Assembly: GCA_903842345.1 (NCBI GenBank)
Contig: CAIMLR010000017.1
Span: 1 to 33,959, forward strand
DNA: 33,959 nucleotides
DNA from: an uncultured Myxococcales bacterium
GTDB taxonomy: Bacteria; Myxococcota_A; UBA9042
Direction of reading: 5' to 3'
Position numbers and translations under genes: made by a program. Below are positions 25,628 through 33,959 of the stretch, piece by piece (position 1 is the first letter of the stretch; each line of letters starts with the position of its first letter). Below the pieces are notes generated by a model. The model did no database searches. It saw only the letters and a program-made list of their open reading frames with translations, and had not been told where the DNA came from.

Positions 25628-26832
25628 CAGGCCACCAGTCCGCGATGCAAGTCGGTAAGCAGCTGGCGGACGCGAAACCAGCGAAAGTCCATGCGGCCAA
25701 CGCCAACGCGACCGCCCCAGTCCTTGAGACGATCGGGGTTGGCCAAGCGCGCCCGGCCACCTGGCTTGAGTTCGCGCTCGCGGGCCTCGACCAGTTTTCG
25801 CAGGGTTTGGTCGGGGACGATGTCCTGGCCGCGCAGTTCATTCGTACGCGCCGCCCATGCCTTGACGAAACTGTGCTGTCTGTCCGGGACCCTTCCGCCT
25901 GCGCGAATCACAAATAGCCGCAGCATTTCGGCGTCGAACGGCGCCTCCTGTTGCTCGCGACCGAACCATTCTGCGAGTTCCGCGCGATACTGATCGATGC
26001 GTTCGGCACCGTTGCCGATGAGCGCAAACCGGCGCTCGGCGAGGAGCAGGTTGTAGACAAGAGGCGCGCCTTCCGCGAGGAGAGAGAACCGACGGGCCAG
26101 TTCGACCGCGGCTTGGATCTCGGCAGAGGCATCCTGAACCGCCGGCTCGTCCCAAAGTTGAGATGTTGGAGCGGCTGAGCCTTCTGACGCCAGCCAAGCG
26201 AGCAACGAACCGGGACAGCCCTCCTGCATCCGGCCGCGCACGAACTCGGCCTCCTCACGGGTCAGCGCGAAAGTGACGGCCTTGGGAAAATCGCCAGGTC
26301 GCTTGGGCAACCGCGAGTGCCAAGTCTCGCGACCCGCGACCGAGACGCCAGGATCATCGGTGCGAACAGTGTCGCACTGCGAATGCGCGAGGGAAGAAAA
26401 ATTGGCGTGGTACCAACTGCCGCTCTGCCGGGGCATGAAAATCCGCCACCGCGATAGTCCTGCCCAGTACACCGAACTCGGCAACCGGCTGACAGCGGCC
26501 CCCGCGCGGGCGCCAATGACGCCGTCGGAGTCTTCGTTGCGGAGCAACGGCGCGATGACCTCGACTTCGGCAGCGCGTACGCGCCTGACGATGTCTTCAC
26601 TCCGTACGCGCTCCGCCTCCAAGGCCTTGTAGATCCAAGGGACAAACAGCATGTAGCGGAGGCGTGTCTGGATCGACGATGTTCCGGGAAAGAGGGCGTC
26701 CGAAAGTGTGTCGCGCAGAGTGCCGAGGCCCATTTCATCTACAGTGCCGGTTTCGGTGAACATGTCGAGGACGCGCCGCATCTTGTCGCGATCGCTGGAG
26801 GTGAGGTCGATCCAGGTGAGTGTGGGGTCCAT
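25627..26832 (-). CDS. DUF6361-family protein
   Basis: The 401-aa protein matches my recollection of DUF6361: an N-terminal LTWIDLTSSDRDKMRRVLD, a DTLSDALFPGTSSIQTRLRY segment and LFVPWIYKALE (about residues 5-75). The function of the family is not established. I recall it occurring beside PLD nucleases and helicase-related proteins, as here, which points to a component of a nucleic-acid-targeting defence system, perhaps a recognition or scaffold subunit. No nuclease motif, membrane segment or signal peptide is visible. AGGAG lies about 11 bases before the ATG. It is the first gene of the tightly overlapped trio that ends at 20664. Confidence 0.8.
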   Translation of the reverse strand: MDPTLTWIDLTSSDRDKMRRVLDMFTETGTVDEMGLGTLRDTLSDALFPGTSSIQTRLRYMLFVPWIYKALEAERVRSEDIVRRVRAAEVEVIAPLLRNEDSDGVIGARAGAAVSRLPSSVYWAGLSRWRIFMPRQSGSWYHANFSSLAHSQCDTVRTDDPGVSVAGRETWHSRLPKRPGDFPKAVTFALTREEAEFVRGRMQEGCPGSLLAWLASEGSAAPTSQLWDEPAVQDASAEIQAAVELARRFSLLAEGAPLVYNLLLAERRFALIGNGAERIDQYRAELAEWFGREQQEAPFDAEMLRLFVIRAGGRVPDRQHSFVKAWAARTNELRGQDIVPDQTLRKLVEARERELKPGGRARLANPDRLKDWGGRVGVGRMDFRWFRVRQLLTDLHRGLVA

Positions 26833-27295
26833 GGTGCTGGTGACTCCTCGGCCGTCGGCCGGCGGATGTCGGGATGGAGGTGCGGTCCGGCGCGAGTCTC
26901 GGGGACCCGACCTCGTTCGTCAAGCTGGATGACGCTGACGGTGACGCTGACGGAAGCTTCAAGGAACGGTCGAGCACCATGACGTCATCAGGGAGATTGG
27001 CGAGGTACGCCAGTGCAGCCAGAACCGGAGCGCCTACCGCCGCGGCCTGCGCCCGGTCGCGGCACTCGTCCGCGAGAACGCCGACGGCAACGCCGGTATT
27101 GGCGCATCGTATTATCGGTGATACCGAAGCCAGCCCGCTGCGCCGCTCGATCCTGCGTGCGCCGCTGAGGCGCAATTGACCGTCTCGGGAGACCGGACAC
27201 CGAGGCCGCGTCCACCCGATCCGCAAAGCGCGCCCGTGAGTTGCGATGCTGCTGCTCAGCCCTGGTGCCAGATTGGGCAGGCCTGCAAGCTCCGA
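26833..27295. other. Gap between McrC-like and DUF6361 genes
   Basis: These 463 bases separate two same-strand gene sets and should hold the promoter of the DUF6361 operon unless it is read through from McrBC. A minus-strand frame (27226 to 26735) looks partly protein-like (LADECRDRAQ, LAALAYLANLPDDVMVLD) but overlaps the DUF6361 start out of frame and has no ribosome site, so I do not call it. A small palindrome, TATC-GGT-GATA at 27113-27123, with a wider GGTAT/ATACC pair, may be an operator. Confidence 0.5.
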
Positions 27296-29254
27296 TCATT
27301 CCGGATGGTTGTCCGTTGAAACCGCCCACGAAACCAGTTCCAAAAGGCCGTCGTCGATTGCCAACTTGTGCCCTTTCAACGGCCCGTCGGGAAACGTCCC
27401 GCGGCTGTCCGCCTCGGTAGGAATCAGCGGCCACGCACCCACGCCACCGCTCGGGTGTGCCGAGAGCCAAGAGCCGAGCGGGCCACCGTCCCAGTGCGCC
27501 CGTCGCCCCGACGCATGCGCGGCAAACATCGCCCTTTCAGTCCCGGGAAACAAGATCACCACCCATGCTGGGCGCGGCGAAAGAGCGTCCCGGTAGGTGT
27601 GCATCTTGTACAGGTCCGCGTTCTTCCAGTCGCCGCGTCGCTCCGCCTGCGAGGTCGCACTCCCGTCTTGCTCGGACGCCGCCTCCACCGAGATGTCTAC
27701 CCGGTATTTGGCGTCGAAGACCAGCACACGCTGAGTTTCCCGGTCGCCAGGGCCCTGGAGCACAAAGTCCGGACGCAGCCCGACGGACCAACTCCGGAAC
27801 GGTCCTCTGTTGCCAGTCGAGTAATTGAAGGAGAGGACCACGGCTTCTGACGATGTCCTTCCCAGACGGTTCCACGTCAGTCGAACGCTGTTTTCCGGCA
27901 GGCCGGAGTGCTCGCAGGTCGTTTGGAACACCTTCCAGTCTGCCTCACCATAGCCGCGACCGCGTAGCGCACAGGCGACCGCGCCGCCCAGCTGGACAAA
28001 GCACCAATATTCGTACACGTCGTATGCCTTGCGCATCGGCGTCGTCGCCCACGCCGGATCAACCGAGAACGCGAGATTTGTCCGCAGCGAACGCCAGAGT
28101 TGACCAAGCCGACGGTAGCGCGGGTCGTGCAGCAGGACCGGGTTCCCTGGATCAAAGCCCTGGTCAGGGTCCGCCTCCGCCAAGGGCCCAGTGCGCCACA
28201 GACCCGCCAGGCGCGCTGCCCAAGACTCCAAGTCAGTCGCCGTCCTCGTCCAGTAGCTCCCGCGGTGAAGTTCGGTTCCGAAGGCATCGGCCACGTCCTC
28301 GCGTGCATGCCGGGCGACGCCGTGGAGCCAACGGACCACCATCGCCGCAAAACGGTTCGGCGGTGTGTCCAGGGTCGTCTGGACCCGGCGTTCAGGAAGG
28401 GACGCGGGCAGCAGCAGGTGACCGTCCGGCGCGCGAAGCACACCTGAGGGCGAACGTACCGCGCCCCGCGCCACCGCGTCGTGCAGGAGCGTCGGCTCCA
28501 CGCGCCCTACCCGACCAGCGGGCATCCAGCGGACGGTCGCATCCAGACGATGGTGCGGGCGTTCCAGAATCAGATGGACGACGCGGTCCAGTTCCTCGCG
28601 GTAGTGCGACAATTGCTGAAGGCGTTGAAGGGCCGATTTCGTCAGGTCAGCGCCATCGCCGAGCTCGTTCGCCACTGCGCCCGCGGACGAGTGGACGAGC
28701 GCTGTGTGCAGGCGCATGAGGTCGTGAAAAACACGCTCCGCAATCTGCGGGCTCCCCAGCTTGCGGGGCCAGATGACCAGACGCAGCCACAGGTCTGGCG
28801 GCAATGACTCGGCTGCGTCGTCCAGAGCATCCAGAGGCAGGTGCATCTCGATCTTGCCAATCTCATGTCCAGTCGAGAACGTCCTGCCATGTCCAATACC
28901 CAAGGGCGTAAACAGCGTCGGGTCAGACTTCGCGGTGCGGCCGACCGAGACTCGACGGCTACCGAGAATATGCAGCGCTCCGCCTTCGTCCAGTCGCAGC
29001 CAGTGCGACGGGAACAGGTGCGGATCGTTGCCAGGTGTCTCGTGCGGCCAGCTCAACCCGGTTCCGGGCAGCAACGCCAGCCGCCAGCCGACCGGCAAAT
29101 CGAGAAGCCAGACGCGCGCATCCGCCACAGCGTCGGGACTCAGCTCCTCCTGCTGGAGTTCCTCACGACCTAGCGTGCCAGCCACCCAAACCGTCAGACG
29201 CCGTTGACCAGCGCTGTCGAGCACCACAAAACCCGAAAACGTGTGGCTCGGCAT
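27296..29254 (-). CDS. McrC-like DUF2357 nuclease subunit
   Basis: The 652-aa protein is a DUF2357-type partner of an McrB-like ATPase. The first 250 residues are strand-rich; a helical section follows (about 290-420). A C-terminal PD-(D/E)XK nuclease has D496 in RPDFVL and D514-A-K516 in VLVFDAKYR, with LYKMHTYRDAL as the following helix, all as expected for McrC-type enzymes. It should be the DNA-cutting subunit, acting when its ATPase ring translocates. ATG at 29254 starts three bases after the McrB stop. The protein is much longer than classical McrC because of its N-terminal domain. Compare the lysine-lacking homologue at 18981-20261. Confidence 0.9.
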   Translation of the reverse strand: MPSHTFSGFVVLDSAGQRRLTVWVAGTLGREELQQEELSPDAVADARVWLLDLPVGWRLALLPGTGLSWPHETPGNDPHLFPSHWLRLDEGGALHILGSRRVSVGRTAKSDPTLFTPLGIGHGRTFSTGHEIGKIEMHLPLDALDDAAESLPPDLWLRLVIWPRKLGSPQIAERVFHDLMRLHTALVHSSAGAVANELGDGADLTKSALQRLQQLSHYREELDRVVHLILERPHHRLDATVRWMPAGRVGRVEPTLLHDAVARGAVRSPSGVLRAPDGHLLLPASLPERRVQTTLDTPPNRFAAMVVRWLHGVARHAREDVADAFGTELHRGSYWTRTATDLESWAARLAGLWRTGPLAEADPDQGFDPGNPVLLHDPRYRRLGQLWRSLRTNLAFSVDPAWATTPMRKAYDVYEYWCFVQLGGAVACALRGRGYGEADWKVFQTTCEHSGLPENSVRLTWNRLGRTSSEAVVLSFNYSTGNRGPFRSWSVGLRPDFVLQGPGDRETQRVLVFDAKYRVDISVEAASEQDGSATSQAERRGDWKNADLYKMHTYRDALSPRPAWVVILFPGTERAMFAAHASGRRAHWDGGPLGSWLSAHPSGGVGAWPLIPTEADSRGTFPDGPLKGHKLAIDDGLLELVSWAVSTDNHPE

Positions 29255-29257
29255 CAG

Positions 29258-30937
29258 CTAGAAAAACCCGGTGACGCCGTGGTCGCCCAGCCGGTGTTTC
29301 AGCTTCATCACCCGTGCGTGGCTGCGGGCCAGGTCAAGCGGAGAATCCCGCAGTGCATCAGCCAGGGCGTCGAGCGCGGTCTCCAGCCCCTTGCCGTGAC
29401 CGCGCAACTTGGGCAGCACCGTGCCGATGAACGTGAGGTCCAGCTGTTCACGTGGCGCTGCGAGGAGGCGTGACGCTCCCCGGTAACCCGGGTGCAGGCT
29501 GATGGCCTCAAGCGCGTTGCGGCATGCCTCCAGGAGTGCCAAACGCTCCTGCCGATCCGGCCCCGCGACGACATTCTCTGCCAGCCACAGGTAACTCACG
29601 TCGTTCAACTCCAGCACCAGCGCGCGGTCCAGCACTTTGGGCGAGAAACCAAACGTTGTCTCATCCACATTCACCGTGCCGACGATGCCCAGATTCTGCG
29701 GATAGGCCAAGTACGGGGGCACCCAGCGAGCTCCGGCCGGCGCCTTCGGCAGTTGTCCAGCACGCTGCTCCGACGTCCACGCCGCCTCACCGCGCAAGGG
29801 GCCGAGAGGGCAGGTCTTGCAGCCATCGCCCGCAGCCACGCAACGCGCCGTGCCGTTTGGGGCACCGCGCGTCTCCTCCTGCGCCGTCGCCACACAGGCC
29901 GTTTCCGCGTGAATCCGGACGCGCTCCTTGCCTTTCGGTTCGACGCCGGCGCCGTGCGACCAAGGCAGTTCCCGCAGGCTCAGTAAGTCGCTGAGGTAGT
30001 ACTCTGGCCGCGCCAGGTTCATCTCGTCCAGGATCAACGTGTGCTTTTGCGCCTCAGGCCCCTTCGCCATCATCTCAAGCCAGGCGTTCAGGATGAGTCC
30101 GGTCACCTGCGTCGCTCGGAAGGTGCCGGTCAGCGGGTCCAGATAGCCGGTCAAGTCACGCGCTTCTGTCCACTCTGGCCGGACGGGCACGAGTTCGACC
30201 GCGGGATGCGCTTTGTCTTCCGGCACGAGCAACTGGGTAAAACTCCCATCGCCCCAAGGAGTCCCTGCCGTTTCCTGCACGCCCGCCCGTTGATCCGCCA
30301 GCAGCCGGGCGACCTGGGTCTTGCCGGTGCCGCTGATGCCTGCCAGCAGGACGAACGGGTGGTCGTCGTCGAGCAGCGTGTCGCGGAGCAGCTTGAATTC
30401 ATTTGTCGGGAAAAGGCGATGAGCCATACCGGTGCTCCTTGGCTTGGGAGGAAGCACCGCGGCTTCGGCGTCGTCGGGATCCGGATCTGCCCAGTGCACA
30501 TCGAGGGTGTTCAAGTTCGCCGGGGGAGGCAGACCCAGCAGTTCATTCATCGTGCTGTGCGTGGCCAAGATCAGCGACACCATCGCCATCCCGACCTCGC
30601 GAGCTTCTCCAGACGGCTTACGGATCCCGAGCAAGACGCCGTTTCCTTGGTTCTGCCCGCCTTGCCATCGCGGCCCAATGACAATGCCCTGAAGACCCTG
30701 AACAAGCGGCTGAAGCGCGTCAATGAACTCCTGTTGTCGGTCAAACAGCTCCGAGCGCTCGATGTGCAATTCAGCACCGATCTCCCCTTGGCCGAGAATC
30801 AGTTCGTAGTGCGTCGATCCTGGCCACCCGACCGGACGAATCTGGCGGTAGGCGTCGGCCCGTCCTTGCGCGCGGTACTCGCCACCTCCGAACCGAGCGG
30901 TCCACGCCTCAAGAACGGCCGTAAGATCTCGATGCAT
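29258..30937 (-). CDS. McrB-like AAA+ ATPase with four-cysteine insert
   Basis: The 559-aa protein has an N-terminal alpha/beta domain (about 1-130, unnamed, perhaps DUF4268-like) and a McrB-type AAA+ module. Walker A is AGISGTGKT (199-207), Walker B is LILDEMN (301-307) followed by ARPEYYLSDLLS, sensor 1 is GTVNVDETT (420-428) and the finger region is SPKVLDRA. Between Walker B and sensor 1 lies an insert with C348, C366, C373 and C376, arranged like a zinc-binding knuckle. It would form a ring that powers the McrC-like nuclease encoded three bases downstream. The ATG at 30937 has an AAGG eight bases upstream and a promoter-like pair of boxes at 30977-31006. Confidence 0.9.
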   Translation of the reverse strand: MHRDLTAVLEAWTARFGGGEYRAQGRADAYRQIRPVGWPGSTHYELILGQGEIGAELHIERSELFDRQQEFIDALQPLVQGLQGIVIGPRWQGGQNQGNGVLLGIRKPSGEAREVGMAMVSLILATHSTMNELLGLPPPANLNTLDVHWADPDPDDAEAAVLPPKPRSTGMAHRLFPTNEFKLLRDTLLDDDHPFVLLAGISGTGKTQVARLLADQRAGVQETAGTPWGDGSFTQLLVPEDKAHPAVELVPVRPEWTEARDLTGYLDPLTGTFRATQVTGLILNAWLEMMAKGPEAQKHTLILDEMNLARPEYYLSDLLSLRELPWSHGAGVEPKGKERVRIHAETACVATAQEETRGAPNGTARCVAAGDGCKTCPLGPLRGEAAWTSEQRAGQLPKAPAGARWVPPYLAYPQNLGIVGTVNVDETTFGFSPKVLDRALVLELNDVSYLWLAENVVAGPDRQERLALLEACRNALEAISLHPGYRGASRLLAAPREQLDLTFIGTVLPKLRGHGKGLETALDALADALRDSPLDLARSHARVMKLKHRLGDHGVTGFF

Positions 30938-30976
30938 TGTTGACTACCTTCGCCCATGTGCGGACTCCCGGGGGGC

Positions 30977-31006
30977 GTTCTACGCTGCGGCGCACGCTCC
31001 GGTCAA
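30977..31006 (-). promoter_or_regulatory. Putative sigma70-type promoter for the McrBC-like operon
   Basis: Reading the minus strand, TTGACC (31006-31001) is followed after 18 bases by TAGAAC (30982-30977), a fair match to -35 and -10 boxes. The -10 is about 40 bases before the start codon at 30937. It lies between the divergent McrB-like and 120-aa genes. Sigma specificity in this organism is unknown, so the call is tentative. Confidence 0.35.
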
Positions 31007-31103
31007 GGCAGTCAACGTACCGATTGACGCCAGCTTTCCGGCAGCATAGCGTCATCGCCGCGCGACCCGGAGTGATCGCGCCGCTTCGCCGTGAGGACAT
31101 GCA

Positions 31104-31466
31104 GTGGGAACGACAACCGAAACAAGTCAGGCGCTACCCTTCCCTGAGACTGGAAGCACCTCGGAGACGACCAACGACTTATGGTACGCATTGGTGCGGA
31201 ACAACAGTCGACAGATCGAGCACATGGTCGTCGCTTGGCTCACTTCCGACGCCATGGAGAACGAGATCGACGCGTACACGACGTGGGACCGCCGCGCCAG
31301 CAAGACCGAACGTTGGACGCTGATTTCCTTTGCCAGGTCGGCACGCGAGAGCTACTTTCGCCAGAAAAAGAACCCTGAAGACCCGGATCTTATTGAATAC
31401 CATTGGGTTCTCGCTGATTTGGAAGCACATCCCGTGACTGAACTTCGCTCGATCAACTCCCCGTAG
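31104..31466 (+). CDS. Small hypothetical protein divergent from McrB
   Basis: The 120-aa protein is not recognised. It has a Thr/Ser-rich N-terminal stretch and then a helical, charged region (LWYALVRNNSRQIEHMVVAWL, with ARESYFRQKK further on). Composition is natural for a soluble protein, unlike the chance frames around it. It starts with GTG at 31104, with GAGG seven bases upstream. It is divergent from the McrB-like operon and its 3' end overlaps the tail of the zinc-ribbon nuclease gene by 14 bases on the opposite strand. A regulator or accessory of the island is possible. Confidence 0.55.
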   Translation: MGTTTETSQALPFPETGSTSETTNDLWYALVRNNSRQIEHMVVAWLTSDAMENEIDAYTTWDRRASKTERWTLISFARSARESYFRQKKNPEDPDLIEYHWVLADLEAHPVTELRSINSP

Positions 31467-33372
31467 GTTTGGAACTACGTTCCGCTTTTTGGATCTTGGT
31501 CACATCGGCCCGCGCCTTCCGAGCGTCCTTCACGGCTTGCCAACGGGCGAACACGAGGTCACGGTCTCCGGCGGGGGGGGCCGCGAAGTACACAGCTGCG
31601 GCCCGGGGAAGTTCCAGCCCCAAGGCTAACAGTCGCGTCAGTACCTGCCGGACAATGGCGTCCGGCCGACACCGGACGTCGATGTCGCGAACCTCCATGT
31701 CCCAAGCCCCCCAGTCGGATATCGGCGGCAGTCCGGTCTCGCGTATCCTCAGAACACTATAACCTGAGTCGATTAGGCGCCGATTCTTGTCCCTATCCTC
31801 CCGCTCGCGCTGCCGATGAAAATGCAGTCCGTCATACTCGATGACAAGCCGTAGACTCGGAACGAGGATGTCGGGCTGCTCAACTGACTTGCGCTTGCCA
31901 CGGCGCCCGGGGTGCTCCCCGTTGACGGCCAAGTGCGGCTCCTCCTCCAAGTCGGGCCACACCTTGCGCAGCTCCCACGCGAGCGCGAACCCGACGTAGG
32001 ATCGTCCCGGCATCAAGCAACTCGGACACTCTTGGTACTGCCCGAGCCGATCTGAGGGCTTCGCTCGCCAGACGTGGTCCGGTCCGTTCGGGCACTTCCA
32101 CCACATCGGCGCCGCCGTCGCCTTCGGGATCTGCATCGCACTGACGCCGTCGTTTAGTGTGGGATGCAGGCTGTCGGCGAGGCGGGGAACGCGTAGCATG
32201 GAGTTCGTTACTGAAACCCTGAAGCTCTTGCAGTAGGGACATTCGCCTATTGTTGGGCGTTGGACAAGCGTGTTCGGCGTATTCTGCCATCGGTGATCCG
32301 GCCCTTTGGGACAGGCGAAATGAACGACTCCGTTCGCGCTGCGACGGACGTCTCGCGGTGACGTCGGATTGCGCAGGTCGTCCCAGAGCGCGGCCACCTT
32401 CGGGACGGTGACCGCCAAGCTGTTCGTCACGGACACGGGACCGCTCGTCTCGCACAGGGGGCATCCCTGGTTGCTGCGAACGCGCTTCTCGACCGTCGTC
32501 AGCCAGATGTGATCGGGGCCTTCGACACACTTCCACCAAAGCCTCCGGCCAACGCCCGGGGCCAAGGTCCATGCCTTCAAGTCCGGATTGAGTGTCGGGT
32601 GAATACTCGACGCGATCTCGGGTCGCCTCGCGAGTGAGTTGCTCACAGACGCGTGGTACTCGCTGCAGAACGGGCACTTAGACCGCGTCCGGACTCGCTC
32701 GTTTGGACTGGTTGCCCAGACATGGTCGGGAGCACGAGGACACCTCCACCACATCCGAAGGTCCGACTGCGGCGGCAGGCGCGATGGGTCGACACGCGCA
32801 TTCAGGACGGGATCAAGTTCAAGTACAAGATCAGGCCAGTTCGATGCGAACGTTCCCCGCTGTCTGGTAACTGGTAGGAAGCACAAAGGGCAGCGTGAAC
32901 GCAACCCCGGATTGTTTTCGCGCTTTGCCGGCACGGTCTGCCACTCGTGCTCCGGGTCGAAGTCACACTGCCACCAGACCAAGAACCTGTTGTGCGAGGA
33001 ACCTGCAGGAACAGACTCAGGTGTCAGCGCGCCGTTCCGCGTCGCGTGCCACTGTTGCAGAAGGCCGACAGGACTTCGCGCGACAGAGTTGCAGACGGAA
33101 GCGTCCCGCCCAGCGCACATCGGGCAACCTGCGCCGTCCTTCCTGCTCGACACGGTCGCGCGCCAGTTGTGATCTGGGTATCGAGGGCAACGCCACCAAA
33201 CCTTGACGTTGCTTCCGCACGACACATCGTCCGGCGTAGTCGACTCGTTCAGGACCGGGTGCCAGGACTCCGCCAGGTGGGCAACCGCGGATGCTCGGAC
33301 AACGCCGCGCGGGTTGCTGCGCCAGTCGCCGCCGGGTCGAATCTGCGAGTTGGTCGTCTCCCTGTCGCTCAA
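31453..33372 (-). CDS. Six-zinc-ribbon protein with C-terminal Vsr-like nuclease
   Basis: The 639-aa protein contains six copies of a treble-clef-like zinc ribbon, each W-x-C...(D/E)H-x-W...CP-x-C, matching the DUF4379 'probable zinc-ribbon' type. The copies fill residues about 55-470. The C-terminus is a Vsr/DUF559-like PD-(D/E)XK nuclease: D501 in PDILVP, then IEYDGLHFH (E512, D514, H517, H519) and a DRDKNRRLIDSGYSVLRIRE block. The zinc ribbons probably read nucleic acid while the C-terminal domain cuts. The start used is TTG at 33372 with GGGGTGGGG upstream; a later GTG is possible. It stands beside the McrBC-like operon at the edge of the defence island. Confidence 0.8.
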   Translation of the reverse strand: MSDRETTNSQIRPGGDWRSNPRGVVRASAVAHLAESWHPVLNESTTPDDVSCGSNVKVWWRCPRYPDHNWRATVSSRKDGAGCPMCAGRDASVCNSVARSPVGLLQQWHATRNGALTPESVPAGSSHNRFLVWWQCDFDPEHEWQTVPAKRENNPGLRSRCPLCFLPVTRQRGTFASNWPDLVLELDPVLNARVDPSRLPPQSDLRMWWRCPRAPDHVWATSPNERVRTRSKCPFCSEYHASVSNSLARRPEIASSIHPTLNPDLKAWTLAPGVGRRLWWKCVEGPDHIWLTTVEKRVRSNQGCPLCETSGPVSVTNSLAVTVPKVAALWDDLRNPTSPRDVRRSANGVVHFACPKGPDHRWQNTPNTLVQRPTIGECPYCKSFRVSVTNSMLRVPRLADSLHPTLNDGVSAMQIPKATAAPMWWKCPNGPDHVWRAKPSDRLGQYQECPSCLMPGRSYVGFALAWELRKVWPDLEEEPHLAVNGEHPGRRGKRKSVEQPDILVPSLRLVIEYDGLHFHRQREREDRDKNRRLIDSGYSVLRIRETGLPPISDWGAWDMEVRDIDVRCRPDAIVRQVLTRLLALGLELPRAAAVYFAAPPAGDRDLVFARWQAVKDARKARADVTKIQKAERSSKPTGS

Positions 33373-33624
33373 GCCCCACCCCGATCCACAGCTTAATGCC
33401 TAGCTGTCGAACGTGCACGAATAGCAGCCACAAGAGTGCCGTCGCCACCTCCGAGATTCCGCGATCGGTCCACCGCATGCGACAATCGCTGTCGCATCCG
33501 GACGCCGCCGCCAAGTCGGTGCCTTTCCTCGCGCCATCCCCGTTTGACGCCCTCCCTCGCCCCAGACTACGCTGCGGCCCCCGCCCCAGCGTGTGAGTCG
33601 ATGCGTGCAGGGCAAGGAGCAGCC

Positions 33625-33959
33625 ATGACGGCGAAAATCCCCAGCGACCAGCGCGACACCTTCTACGCCGTCGCCATCCTCGGAATGCGCGCCCTTGATG
33701 CCCGCAGCAATGGCCGGCAGCGCCTGGACGCCAACGCAGACGCCACCTGGGCCGCGTACAAGGGCGCACAGCAGCACGCCGATCGCGTCGACCTCCTGGT
33801 CCGCGACGCGGCGGTGACCCAGCCGACAGCATTCGCGCCGCGCGTGGTCTTTGACCTGCCCGGGTTGGCCGACGACGACCCATTTGGCGCGGACTGGCCG
33901 GGAGCCGAAGGCCCACGCGCCGGCGACTGGCTGCGTGCAACGCCAGCCGAAGACGCCAC
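33625..33959 (+). CDS. Hypothetical protein, truncated by the window end
   Basis: From ATG at 33625 the frame stays open to the last base (111 full codons). AAGGAG lies five bases upstream, a strong ribosome site. The N-terminus is soluble and helical (TFYAVAILGMRALDARSNG, then WAAYKGAQQHADRVDLLVRD), followed by an acidic stretch with DLPGLADDDPFG. I do not recognise it. The C-terminus lies outside the window, so length and function cannot be judged. The gene is divergent from the zinc-ribbon nuclease, with about 250 bases between them. Confidence 0.65.
   Translation, partial: MTAKIPSDQRDTFYAVAILGMRALDARSNGRQRLDANADATWAAYKGAQQHADRVDLLVRDAAVTQPTAFAPRVVFDLPGLADDDPFGADWPGAEGPRAGDWLRATPAEDA

Noticed and set aside
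26735-27226. Minus-strand 163-codon frame upstream of DUF6361
   Set aside because: Its centre looks protein-like, but it overlaps the DUF6361 start out of frame by about 100 bases and ends in His/Arg-rich sequence; no ribosome site.

Overview
The window is GC-rich bacterial DNA. The best taxonomic hint is the cysteine-rich lipoprotein with a C-terminal ferritin-like di-iron domain at 14366-15580, an architecture common in Myxococcota, so a myxobacterium-like or other deltaproteobacterial-grade genome is the most likely source. This is inference from gene content only. No rRNA, tRNA or CRISPR array was recognised.

The left edge (1-160) is the end of an IS66-family element. Next to it, on the minus strand, is a compact operon (7004 to 276): a possible 71-aa leader protein, a 1354-aa TIR-STAND/NACHT protein with a long helical tail, a GT4-type glycosyltransferase-fold protein whose start overlaps the TIR-STAND stop, and a protein built of four winged-helix repeats. 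It has the layout of an NTP-dependent immune system (sensor/NADase plus two unusual partners) and is my main candidate for an undescribed system. To its right is a plus-strand orphan polymerase (7764-9680) with motifs A, B and C of the Pol I/T7 RNA polymerase superfamily but unusual selectivity residues, followed by a membrane-anchored DUF4352-like protein.

The middle (11148-16452) is more ordinary: a standalone PD-(D/E)XK nuclease, a small unknown protein and a creatininase-like hydrolase on the minus strand, the divergent ferritin-like lipoprotein, and a 165-aa unknown protein.

From 17079 to 33372 lies a restriction-type defence island. A plus-strand McrB-like AAA+ ATPase is paired with a McrC/DUF2357-like protein that appears to have lost its catalytic lysine (17079-20261). 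Facing it on the minus strand is a tightly overlapped trio of DUF6361, PLD nuclease and SNF2-type helicase (26832 to 20664), preceded by a second McrB/McrC-like pair with an intact nuclease motif and a four-cysteine insert in the ATPase (30937 to 27296). A small divergent gene and a six-zinc-ribbon protein with a Vsr-like nuclease end the island. The likely logic is nucleic-acid recognition (zinc ribbons, N-terminal domains, winged helices), NTP-driven remodelling (AAA+, SNF2, STAND) and cleavage or NAD depletion (PD-(D/E)XK, PLD, Vsr-like, TIR). A truncated gene of unknown function runs off the right edge.
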